Origin: Babylonia areolata
Lineage: Eukaryota; Mollusca; Gastropoda; Neogastropoda; Buccinidae
Direction: 5' to 3'
Length of the DNA stretch: 64,000 nucleotides
NCBI RefSeq assembly: GCF_041734735.1
Contig: NC_134883.1
Coordinates: 26,043,118-26,107,117 of the forward strand
The notes beneath the pieces were generated by a model. The model saw only the letters and a program-made list of their open reading frames with translations. It was not told where the DNA came from and ran no database searches. A program made the translations under genes and the position numbers. Shown one piece after another: positions 1 to 11,184 of this stretch (position 1 is the stretch's first letter; the number at the start of each line of letters is the position of its first letter).

Positions 1-456
1 GCAGTCAGTGTGATCAAGCATGGTGAAATACTATATAAAAACAAACGTATATATGATGGGCACATTGTTTAAGTATATATTCATTCAGTTTGTACTTGTT
101 TTTGTTGTTGTTGTTGTTGTTGTTATGGATAACACAATGTTATATGCAACCTCACCGATCCACCCTTCCCCATTGTATTTTGTGGCCCAAAGCCGATGTA
201 CATTAAACTTTCTGAGTTCTGTCAGTGTCTTAGTCTCTTTAAGAAAAAAAGAGATTGGAAAATGTTGTGTAATTGGACAACTCTTTTTTTCTCTCTCTAA
301 CTGCTATTTGTACATATTAACAGGCTGGGCATGATGTTAGCTGAAAGAGTTAGTTTCAAAATTAAAGTTTTGATAAAATTCTATCTCTTTCTATGTGTCT
401 TTGTCTGTCTCTCTCTAGCTCTTTGTCGCTGTCTTTGTCTTTCTTCCTCTTTGTAC

Positions 457-728
<272 letters not shown>

Positions 729-899
729 CAGGTGTTCGTGCATACATGTGTGTATGATTGTCACTCCACCTGTACCTCTGTCTCCCGCCCCACCACTCCC
801 TCTCTATCTCTATCCCTTTCTCTCTTTCCCTCCCCCCCCCCCCCCCACAAAAGCTGTACCGTGTACCTTAAGAAGAAAGCCATGAATGCTCACTGAGGT

Positions 900-1010
900 C
901 CAGCGCATGTTGAACACCCCACGGCAACAAGACGGTTCACCATAACCTTGGTAAAATTCTGTCACGAAAAAACAACAACTTTGATACGAAAACGAACATG
1001 TATGCACACA
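900..1010 (+). mobile_element. SINE core fragment (type 2/4)
   Basis: CCACGGCAACAAGACGGTTC..GGTAAAATTCTGTCACG resembles the shared core of type-2 and type-4 SINEs. Short and diverged. Confidence 0.45.
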
Positions 1011-1362
1011 GGAAAGAAGAAGTAGAAGAAGAAGATGGTGACAGTCTAATGCGGCGACGCTCCATTCTTCTCCTGGAGACCAGCCTGAACTGAAAACAGC
1101 TGTGACAGTACAACATTGTCAGGATAGCGAAACAGCACGAAACGATACGACGCAATGCACGAAAGACGTCATCCTCTCCCATCATGAAGACTATCAGAGT
1201 CACATGACAATGGTGACCCCTTTATTTGCATATGACCTCAGAAAGAGCCATAAACGGTATGATTTGAATAATGACCCTTCGAGGATCGGAGCATCAAGGA
1301 GCGTTTCTGGTCATAAACCATTTGAAGCATCGCTAAAGGTTCATGGTTTGAAGTGCTCGTTG

Positions 1363-1723
1363 ACAGGCGCAATAGCCGAATGGTTAAAGCGTTGGACTTT
1401 CAATCTGAGGGTCCCGGGTTCGAATCACGGTGACGGCGCCTGGTGGGTAAAGGGTGGAGATTTTTACGATCTCCCAGGTCAACATATGTGCAGACCTGCT
1501 AGTGCCTGAACCCCCTTCGTGTGTATATGCAAGCAGAAGATCAAATACGCACGTTAAATATCCTGTAATCCATGTCAGCGTTCGGTGGGTTATGGAAACA
1601 AGAACATACCCAGCGTGCACCCCCCCGAAAACGGAGTATGGCTGCCTACATGGCGGGGTAAAAACGGTCATACACGTAAAAGCCCACTCGTGTGCAAACG
1701 AGTGAACGCAGAAGAAGAAGAAG
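1363..1723 (+). mobile_element. Type-1 tRNA-derived SINE, (GAA)n tail, with target-site duplications
   Basis: The tRNA-like head has box A-like TAGCCGAATGGTTAA and box B GGTTCGAATC. A core includes ACGGAGTATGGCTGCCTAC, and the tail is AACGCAGAAGAAGAAGAAG. It is flanked by AAGTGCTCGTTG at 1351-1362 and 1724-1735, an exact 12-bp duplication. Apparently recent. Confidence 0.9.
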
Positions 1724-1775
1724 AAGTGCTCGTTGTCGCGGACTCCAGGAAATCGTCATCAGCGTCCTCGTTGTT

Positions 1776-2182
1776 GGAAAGTGGCAGAGTGATTAAGATG
1801 CTTATCTGTCATTACAGTGTCCACCCAGGGTTCGGGTTCGCATCTCCGTCTCGGCCTTTCTCCGAAGTTGGGATTTGAAAATCAAACTGTGCGTCCAGTC
1901 CTTCGGATGAGACGGTAACACCGAGGTCCCGTGTACAGCACGCACTTGGCGCACTGAAAAATAAAGAACCCATGGCAACATAAGTGTTGTCCTCTGGCGA
2001 AATTCTGTAGAAGAAAGTCACTCTGACAGGCACACAAATAACTACAAGTACGCACTCAAGGCCTGTCTAAGCGCGTTGGGTTATGTTACTTGTCAGGCAT
2101 CTGCCTAGCAGATGTGGTGTGGCGCGTATGGATTTTTCCGAACGCAATACGCCTCCTTGAGAAACTGAAACTGAAACTCTTT
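1776..2182 (+). mobile_element. Type-2 tRNA-derived SINE, full
   Basis: Head GTGGCAGAGTGATTAAGATG..GGTTCGGGTTCGC, core GAGGTCCCGTGTACAGCACG..GGCGAAATTCTGTAG, tail CTCAAGGCCTGTCTAAGCGC..CCTCCTTGAGAAACTGAAAC. The 3' end is a short (CTGAAA)n run. Confidence 0.88.
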
Positions 2183-2536
2183 TTGTTGTTGTTGTAAAGC
2201 TCCTTGACTGCTGCTGACAAAGAAAACATAGATAGAAATAGAACGGATTTCGCAGGAAAAAACAAACAAAAAACAACAACAACAACAACAAAAAAGAAGA
2301 AAAAAAAAAACAAGGAGAAACCATAGATCCTATTCTATCTACACTTTCTAAAAGGTGGCAAGGTGGCTCCTATCATTATTTTGAGTGTTTTCTGAAAGAT
2401 TTGATATGAACCAAAGGATTGTTATTATCGTCTTTTAACTTCTAAAGCCATTGATGATTCAGATAAGGCACTGCCACTCCCAGTTTTCTATCTTTTTTTT
2501 CTTCTCTTTTTTTATTTTATTGCAAGTTGCAGATGC

Positions 2537-2660
2537 GGTTGCAGGCGTCATGGCAGAATCGTTAGGCGTTGGACTTCTGACCCGGTGTGCACCAGTGGTC
2601 CGTGTTCGAGGCCCCGATTTGCCATGGTGCTGTGTCCTTGAGAAAGGCACACACACACAC
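2537..2660 (+). mobile_element. Type-3 SINE head fragment
   Basis: CAGAATCGTTAGGCGTTGGA..GTCCGTGTTCGAGGCCCCGA matches the head of the element at 18510-18938. It runs into a short CA microsatellite. Confidence 0.55.
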
Positions 2661-2932
2661 ACCGACAGGCTGGCTGGCTGCTAAATATATCCACAGTCTC
2701 TTCATCATCCATGTTGATGGTTTAAATCTGTATACATGCATGCGAGCAGATACGTACACCTCATGAATTATGTGTGTGGAAAAAGGTCGTCGTGTTTCGG
2801 TCTGAGTCAAGCTGTCTTTCTGGAAACACAGAGGCTGAAAGGAGATGGTTCAGATCAGAAACAGGTGGCGGCACAAGAGACTGAGGAATTGTCCTCTCAC
2901 CTCACCTCATCCCTTTAGCGTTTCATCACGTA

Positions 2933-2934
<2 letters not shown>

Positions 2935-2971
<37 letters not shown>

Positions 2972-3002
2972 CCGTGAATAGTGACTTTTCAGTGCAGCGC
3001 CA

Positions 3003-3038
<36 letters not shown>
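2935..3038 (+). repeat. (GT)n and (CT)n microsatellites
   Basis: GT run near 2935-2967 and CT run near 3008-3038. The rest of 2690-4050 holds no recognised gene or element; a GA/G run occupies 4051-4100. Confidence 0.9.
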
Positions 3039-3039
<1 letters not shown>

Positions 3040-4055
3040 GATATAATGCATTTTGCCGAAACTTTGCACCACATTTCCCTCTGTTTCTCTCAGCGTGTAG
3101 TTTGCTCATGAAACCGGTTTTTTCTTTAAAAATTTTTTTTTTTATAACGAATTTGCCTGGTAGAGCCAAACGTCTTATGACTGTGGATATTTTCACGCGA
3201 GCTGCATATGTGCATGTTTTATAGTGGACCTCAGTTATTTGTCGTGTCCGAAAAACCAGAAGCTAACACTGCCATTCAAACCCTGGTGCAGGGAAGAAAG
3301 AAAGTATCTGGCGTGTGTGAGATTCGAACCATGCATCCCAAACTTTCTCACTTCCAAGTTGTTCTCGTGATCTCTTGCTTTCTCTCCAGCTCCACAGTGT
3401 TATTGTTGCTTTAGAGTTCAGGGCAACAGTCTCTTTGATAAGAGTATAAAAAATATTAACAAACAATGGAATCACACACACACACACACACACACAGATG
3501 GAGTTGCACTAAGATCAGTCTTCACGGCTTTGACAGTAAGTCAGATATGCTGGATGTTGGTTGAGTTTTACTCAGGGTTTATTTAGTTCGTTGGTTATAT
3601 TGTCTATCTCTCGTTTGGGTTTTTTTTTTCGATTAAAGATCCAGCACGCGCTTTGTAAAAGGTATTGGTTGCAAGTAAACTTTTAATGGTAGGATTCAGA
3701 GTGTTTTAAAGCATCGACGTTTTAATTTGTTCTTCCCAAAGAAGAAGCCACCACCACCACCACCCTCACCATCTGTCAAGAAATTCTTAATGATTTCGTT
3801 TTTGTTTTTTTCGCTTACTGTAACAACAGCAGGTGTAGAGCAGAAGGACAAGAAGACGCCAGTGACTACTAAGCCATCTTTTCCCCATTCGTCAAGAATC
3901 TAACTGGAATCAACACGCTCCGCTGACTATGTCGATGATGGATGTTGTGACGTTTCAACGACAGCCCTATGTCAAAGGGAACCAAGCTGACGTCACATCG
4001 GTACGTAGCAAAGCGTTTTCACATTGTTTCATGAATGTTTCATGAATGTTTGATG

Positions 4056-4098
<43 letters not shown>

Positions 4099-4319
4099 TG
4101 TGGGGAGGGGGGGGGGGTCCATATAAACTGTTAATACATACAAATAACACAACACGAAAAACGAAACATTTCAGAAACAAGTGTATTTTAAGTTAAATTT
4201 TCTCTTGACTTTCGATTGGTGGGGGCCAATTCTTTTCTTTTTTTTCCCTTTCTGCTTATTGTTGTAGTTGTTATTGTTGTTGATGATGATGTTGATGTTG
4301 TTCCTTTGTGGTTCCATTT

Positions 4320-4542
4320 TTCATGTTGTTTGAATGGCATTACTCCCGCGCCGCTCGTCCTAACTATTCCCCCCTCCTCCTTTCCTTCACCTTCACAGCA
4401 GCAACAGATCCCATCCGACTGCAGCTTTCCAGTGGTATTGGTCCACAGGGAACACTCAGTGTAAGTTCGCCATGAGGCTACATACCAGAGGAGATCCAGC
4501 AATGACGCTGACTCACTCCGACAGGTGTTCGCTAGTGTTTGG
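4320..4542 (+). repeat. Unclassified interspersed repeat, part 1
   Basis: GAATGGCATTACTCCCGCGC..GAGGCTACATACCAGAGGAG resembles 5180-5350 and continues beyond the SINE at 4923-4990 (CCATGAGGATACACCCCACA). So at least one copy existed before the SINE landed in it. No coding content recognised. Confidence 0.5.
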
Positions 4543-4690
4543 TCTGTTTCAGTTTCATTTTCTCATGAGGCGCCACTGCGTTCGGTCAAATCCATATGCA
4601 CTAAACTACATCTGCCAGGCAGATGTCTGACAAGCAGCATAATCCAACGCCCTCAGTGAGACCTTGAGTGCATGCATATATGTATATATA

Positions 4691-4721
<31 letters not shown>

Positions 4722-4922
4722 CATGACTGGGTTCTTTTTCAGTGCGTCACGTGCTTGCTGCACACAGGACCTCGATTTATCACTTCATCCGAATGTCTAT
4801 ACGCCCAGTTTCATTTTCCAGTCAGACCTGGGAGAAAGGGCGAGAGTGGGTTTTGAACCCTGACTCTCATGGATACTGTATTGACAGATGAGCGTCTTAA
4901 CCATTCTGCCACCTTGCTCCTT
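4543..4922 (-). mobile_element. Type-2 SINE with internal (TA)n expansion
   Basis: Minus orientation: head from GGAGCAAGGTGGCAGAATGG (right end), (CTGAAA)n-type tail at the left end. A (TA)n run at about 4681-4721 has grown between core and tail. It splits an unclassified repeat found on both sides. Confidence 0.85.
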
Positions 4923-5179
4923 AAGTCAGCCATGAGGATACACCCCACAGGAGATCCAGTGCTGCTGTTGAGTCACTCCAGTAGGTGTGCATGACACAAG
5001 TCAATGGTGATACTGAAAAAGAATCTCTCAGAATCCAAGCAGAGACTTATGACATGTCTCAACAGTTTCATATTGAGTGGGAACGGACTGAGTATATTCT
5101 TCGTGTCTGTAAATTCATCTTGGATTTCTAACTTGTCTCTTTTTTTTTTCTTTTTTTTTTTTGCTGCCCCAACATCTGC

Positions 5180-5600
5180 ACCATTTCAGTGGCATTACTC
5201 CCACGCCGCTCATTTGGATTCCACCATACACGGCCACACCCGGGTTCGTCCGTCACAGTTCCACCGTCGGCAGTCCGCAGAGAACCATTGATGTTAGGTC
5301 GTCAGGAGGCCACACACCAGAGGAGACCATGCACTGCTGCTGAGTCACTTCGGTGGTGTTCAGTGGTGCCTGTTCTGATTCAACGTACTTAGGACACCAC
5401 CTACTAAGCTCCCAACTAACGACAATAATGGCTTAGTCGCGGAGCCAGACTGAGTGAGCGACCCTCCCAGAGTGGAGACCGCCACCACGTCCCTCAAACA
5501 ACAGCACCCCATGAATCTGCCGACACTGAAGACAATGACGGGACTCACCACAAAGCACAGAAGTGGACGGGTATCGAAACTGAGGTCACCATGAGAGCAG
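5180..5600 (+). repeat. Unclassified interspersed repeat, part 2
   Basis: GTGGCATTACTCCCACGCCG..GGAGGCCACACACCAGAGGA parallels 4320-4510, followed by a unique-looking stretch. Short open frames here look accidental. Confidence 0.4.
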
Positions 5601-6117
5601 GGCATGAAAGGCCACAGACTTTTAGACTGTTTTGTCTCATCTATTTTTGTTCTAAGTTGGAACGGACAGGGTATTTTTGTATTGTTTGCTGGTATTGTTT
5701 GTCAGTTCATCCTGATGTCTGCGCGCAGTGCAAAAGGAAATGATAGAAATGGCAAACTTGTTGGCAGAGCAATCCATACGCATTAAGAAGCGGCGTCTGG
5801 TGATGGTGGATCGGCACCGAAATGCTTTAAACATAACGTAAAAAGTACTGTTCATTAAGGTGCTGACCCATCATCAGACAATGCCGTGCGGAACTTCAGT
5901 CAGACAGACGCTACAGGCTGGCGTCGAACATGCCTCTGACAGTGAACACATTTACACGTCGCGCGCGAGCGAGAGAGAAACAGTGTCCAACGAAAACCAC
6001 TCCAAACTTTCCAGTCTGATGGAGCACTGAGGTTGACTTTCAGTCTAACTAGCAGTTAAATCAGCTACACTTCTCCTGATGGGACCTCTTTAAGAGCATC
6101 GGCCATAGACATGAAAC

Positions 6118-6375
6118 ATTTCTTTGCCAACGCAGAATTCTGAAAATGTTTCGGCTGAACACCATCTCAAACACTGAACTCCAGAAAAGTGCATCAATGC
6201 TGGATGTCGCCACCGAGACAAAGCCAAGAAGAAGGTGCTTGGAATGTCACCAGATGCGCTCGCAACAAGTGCCCTCGTCTGGAAACCAGGTAGAAGAACG
6301 GCGCGAGAAAGACCAAGGAAGACAAAACATAGAACGGGTGAAAAAGAATTAATGAAGGAACTGTACCTTTAGGAT
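6118..6375 (+). mobile_element. LINE reverse-transcriptase C-terminal fragment
   Basis: Translating + with one frame change gives FRLNTISNTELQKSASML and then MSPDALATSALVWKPGRRTA, RERPRKTKHRTGEKELMKE. This is the GHVxRM..ALxWxPxGxRxRGRP end of an RTE-like LINE protein. 5'-truncated and decayed. A SINE is inserted about 30 bp downstream. Confidence 0.6.
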
Positions 6376-6407
6376 ACCAACACAGTACAACATTTAATGC
6401 AGTTGAG

Positions 6408-6772
6408 GACGGGCGCAATAGCCGAGTGGTTAAAGCGTTGGACTGTCAAACTGAGGGTCCCGGGTTCGAATCACGGTGACGGCGCCTGGTGGGTAAAGGG
6501 TGGAGATTTTTATGATCTCCCAGGTCAACATATGTGCAGACCTGCTAGTGCCTGAACCCCCTTCGCGTGTATATGCAAGCAGAAGATCAAATACGCACGT
6601 TAAAGATCCTGTAATCCATGTCAGCGTTCGGTGGGTTATAGAAACAAGAATATACCCAGCATGCACACCCCCGAAAACGGAGTATGGCTGCCTACATGGC
6701 GGGGTAAAAACGGTCATACACGTAAAAGCCCACTCGTGTGCATACGAGTGAACGCAGAAGAAGAAGAAGAAA
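6408..6772 (+). mobile_element. Type-1 SINE, (GAA)n tail, with target-site duplications
   Basis: Nearly identical to the copy at 1363-1723. Flanked by AATGCAGTTGAG (6396-6407) and AATGCCGTTGAG (6773-6784), one mismatch. Confidence 0.9.
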
Positions 6773-7429
6773 AATGCCGTTGAGTAGATTTCTGGAACCG
6801 ACCTTGTGTACCACAGGACACGAAAAGAAATAACCATGGAAGTAACTTACCAACCAACTAGCTAATAACTAACCAATTAACTAACTGACTGACTGACTAA
6901 ATGACTGAATGACTGACTCACTCAGTCACTACTGTTGTGGTTTCTCGTCTTGAGAAACTTTATGCATGCAAGAAAAAGGTTACGTATGTACATGTTGCTA
7001 TCGTGCCAGAGTTATTTTTACTTCGCTCCTGTCTGATGAACAGCACGGCGTGTTGGTTTGGTTTCAGCCACAATTGAAATGGACAGTGCCATCACTTCTT
7101 TCTTTGTGTTAGTTATCGATGTTGTATCATATACGTGAAGACTGACGTCATAATTTTCTTTTTAATTTTTCCAGAAACGAATACTTTGGTACTGCATTGG
7201 GATGATCTTAGATCATGGCGTCTTTGTTTCTGGAACGAGCGAGAGCGATGTGTCAAGAGAGTCTGAAAACACTGTTTTTTTTAAGTCTGTCTTTCGCTAT
7301 CTTGACAGTTCGCTTGGCAGCTCCCTTAAGCTGATGTTTGACCCACAGCTAGGTATCTATCCGATGATAAAATCCATCTGACTGAGGATTGATAGATTAC
7401 CTGACGAAAACCTTACATTGACTCGAATT

Positions 7430-10400
7430 TATGGTGATTGGCAGATGAAAACTTTCATATGATTGGAGATCTGTTGATCATCTGTCCTTATGATTGTGGC
7501 AAGCACAATGATTATGGTTATCGCTGTCATGAGTGCTTATGATTGTAGCAAGCATTATGTGTGTTACTGTCCTTGTGAATACAGTGAAACCTTAATTGTC
7601 GCTACAATGAGTGCTTACGAATAATTAACATAGCAGCGAGCACCATGGTAGCCATATGATAAGTGCTTTACAGCATTAGTATTGCTACCAGGAGTCCTTG
7701 TGGTAATAATGAGCACCATGATCTTAATCATGAGTCCTCACGACTGTAGGGGGCGCCATGATCATTGCAATACGAGTGGTTATAGATAAGCATGATTGTA
7801 GCGAGTACCATGATTATCGCTGTCGCAAATCGTGATGAGTGTAGTCTATGTGACAGGTGCTTGACACTATGATTCGTGCTTATGAATAATCAATGACTAT
7901 AGCGAGCATTATGGTTGTTGCTGCAACAATCGTTTATGATTGCAACGACACTCTAATCACTGCTGTCACTGGTCCTCATGAATGCAGCGAGCACTATTAT
8001 TATCGATGCCGTGAATCTGTGATGGTTGCGAGCAATGTATGATTATCATTGTCGTAGAGTCCCAATGAATGCCACTACTACTGTGATTACCGCCATAACG
8101 AGTGATTATGAGTAATTATAATTTTAGCTAGCGCTGTGACATTCGATGTAATGGGTGTTTGACACTATATTCATCGCTGTCGTGAGTACTTATCAGTGTA
8201 CGAGCACAATGATCATCGCTATAACGAGTTCTTGTAACTGTAGCAACCACCATGATCATCGCTATAACGAGTCCTTGTAATTGTAGCAACAACGATGATC
8301 ATCGCCATAACGAGTCCTTATAATTGTAGCAACAACCATGATCATCGCTATATCGAGTCCTTGTAATTGTAGCAACAACCATGATCATCGCTATGAGTTC
8401 TTGTAATTGTAGCAACAACCATGATCATCGCTATAACGAGTCCTTGTAATTGTAGCAACAACCATGATCATCGCTATATCGAGTTCTTGTAATTGTAGAA
8501 ACAACCATGATCAACACTGTAACGAGTTCTTGTAATTGTAGCAACACCCATGATCATCGCTATAACGAGTCCTTGTAATTGTAGCTACAACCATGATCAT
8601 CGCTATATCGAGTTCTTGTAATTGTAGCAACAACCATGATCAACACTGTAACGAGTTCTTGTAATTGTAGCAACAACCATGATCATCGCTATAACGAGTC
8701 CTTGTAATTGTAGCAACAACCATGATCAACACTGTAACGAGTTCTTGTAATTGTAGCAACAACCATGATCATCGCTATAACGAGTCCTTGTAATTGTAGC
8801 TACAACCATGATCATCGCTATAACGAGTCTTTGTAATTGTAGCTACAACCATGATCATCACCATAACGAGTCCTTGTAATTGTAGCAACAACCATGATCA
8901 TCACCATAACGAGTCCTTGTAATTGTAGCAACAACCATGATCATCACCATAACGAGTCCTTGTAATTGTAGCAACAACCATGATCAACACTGTAACGAGT
9001 TCTTGTAATTGAAGCAACAACCATGATCATCGCCATAACGAGTTCTTGTAATTGCAGCAACAGCCATGATCATCGCTATAACTTCTTCTTCTTCCTCGTT
9101 CGCCTCCCATTAGATGCGCAGTCCGGTGTCCTCGATGAAGGCTGCCGTCCGTCGCAACTCCTCCAGGGTGCCGTACAGTTTGGCTTCCACTGCTGTCAGT
9201 GTTGGCATGGCATCCTCCTGGATGCTGCATGCGTCCTACAGTCTTGAAGGATGTGGTCAGTTGTCATTGGTCCCTCACCACAAGGGCACTCTCCACTCTA
9301 TCCAATGCCATATTTTGTGTGCATGTGGTGGAGCAGGCGGTTGTGTCCAGTCCTCAGGCGGAAGATCTTGACCTGTTCCCGTCGTTCCAGCAAATGGTAT
9401 CTGTCTTCTGGGTTATATTTGGGGTGCTGGAGGCGCCACTTTATTCCTTGCTGTGCCTTGATGATTGTCTTGATTTCATCGTGTGACACCAGTTTGTTGG
9501 CCTGCTCCTTCTGTGCACCGTCTTTTGCCAGAATGTCCGCTTTTTCATTGCCTCTGATGCCACAGTGTGCTGGTACCCATTGTATCACCACTTTCTCTAC
9601 TCTGGCAACAAGGGCTGAAGTGAGATGGTTCTGTTCTTTGCAGCGGGAGTTCTTGAGGGCTTGGAGCACGGAGAGAGCGTCTGAGAACACCACCACCTGC
9701 CCTGTTGTTCTTGTGGAGTTCTGCGAGACTGTTGTGGCTGCCTCATAGAGGGCTTCTCGCTCAGCTCGGAAGTTGGTGGAGTATTTTCTTTTTTGGGATT
9801 GCAATTTCTTCATCTCCGTCTTTGTATTGGAGGAAGATTCCAGCTCCACCATCCCTCGTTGCTTCTGTGGCGGAGCTGTCTGTAAAGACATGGGTCCAGT
9901 CTTCCTTGGGGTACTGGTTGCAGATGTACTCCATGGCCAGGGCCTTCCTTTGGATGTCTGACTGTGTTCCTCTCTTCTCCACTCCGGGAATGCTGGTAAC
10001 GACTGTTGGGAACACCTACTTCTTCCAAGATGGGTGGGTGACATTTGCCAGGATAGGCTTTGCTTCGTGTAATAGTAGAGAGCATCTTGATCATCACTAT
10101 AATGAATGTTTATAATTGTATAATTGTGATGATTACAATGATTATCACTGCAGTGAGTGCTTCTGATTGCAGTGAGCATCTTGATCATCACTGCAATGAG
10201 TGCTTTTAATTGTAGTGAGTACAATGGTAGTCACTGCTAATTGTAGTGAGCACCTTGATAATTAATGCAATGACTGTGTTTAATTGTAATGAACACCTTG
10301 ATCATCACTGCAATGAGTGTTTCTAATTATTGTAGTGAGTACAACAACCATCACTGCAATGATTGCTTGTAATTGTAGTGAGCACTGCGGTTATGACTGT

Positions 10401-10925
10401 AATGAGTGTTTCCAATTATAATGAGCACAGTGTTATCGCTGCGATGAGTGTTTCCAAATGTATTGAGCACCATGGTTATCACTGCGATGAATGCTTCTAA
10501 TCGTAGTGAGGACCATGGGTATCACTAATAATGGGCTTTATCATCGAGTGCATATACCTGTAGTGAGCATCACTGTCAGTGTAATGAGCATTTATGAAGA
10601 ATGACTGTCGTGAGCAACACCGGTGTCGCTATAGCGACGCAGTGTTTACTGCTGCCAGGATGCCATTGATTGTAGCAAGGACCATGATTATAGCTGAACT
10701 AGGTGTTTATGACAGTAGCAACACTGCAATAAGTGCTGTGATGGGTGTTTATGGTTGTAGCGAGGACCATGACTATCGCCGAATTAGGTGTTTATGACAG
10801 TACCAACACTGAAATAAGTGCTGTAGTGGGTATTTATGGTTGTAGCGAGGACCATGACTATCGCTTAATTAGGTTTTTATGACAGCAACAACACTGCAAT
10901 AAGTGCTGTGATGGGTGTTTATGAT
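7430..10925. repeat. 43-bp satellite array and its diverged flanks
   Basis: Regular units AACAACCATGATCATCGCTA... of 43 bp run from about 8200 to 9080. Older diverged units (CATGATTATCGCTGT...GAGTGCTTATGATTGTAGC) fill 7430-8200 and 10080-10590. A related higher-order unit of about 85 bp occurs at 10690-10920. A LINE fragment interrupts the array at 9085-10078. No open frame of interest. Confidence 0.85.
9085..10078 (-). mobile_element. LINE 3' end with RNase H domain, 5'-truncated, inside the 43-bp satellite
   Basis: On the minus strand an RNase H domain can be read: HVFTDSSAT, RAEREALYEA, VFSDALSVLQALK, WVPAHCGIRGNEKADILAKD. Then come FRLRTGHNRLLHHMHTKYG, a CPCGEGPMTTDHILQDC motif and the terminal block KLYGTLEELRRTAAFIEDTG with TAA near 9111, followed by GCGAACGAGGAAGAAG. 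The domain is split over two frames and there is an in-frame stop after KYGIG, so it is dead. This arrangement is typical of LINEs with a C-terminal RNase H. Satellite units continue on both sides. Confidence 0.85.
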
Positions 10926-11184
10926 TTTCAAACCTGCTCTTCATGCTAATGGCTTGATGCCCTTCGTAAGCATTCGAGCGAAGGACAGAAAGACCGACTG
11001 CGCTGTTTCCGTAATCCATGTTAACGTTTGATAGATCATCATGCACTCACCCCTGACAATGAATTGAATGTCTAAAGGAAGGGATAGATGTGATCATGGG
11101 AGTAAAGGTCCACTTGTAAGTGCAGAAGCTGAAGAAAGAGAAGACGGCGAGGACGATGACGACGACGAAGGCGTTCCAATATGA

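Noticed and set aside
1363-1440. tRNA gene (box A/box B pattern)
   Set aside because: It is the head of a SINE with core, tail and target-site duplications; the same holds for the heads of the other three SINE types.
8200-9080. CRISPR-like array
   Set aside because: Contiguous 43-bp satellite units without distinct spacers, in a eukaryotic genome.
10930-11130. Possible degenerate type-1 SINE core
   Set aside because: Only a short GTAATCCATGTTAACGTT similarity; too weak to list.
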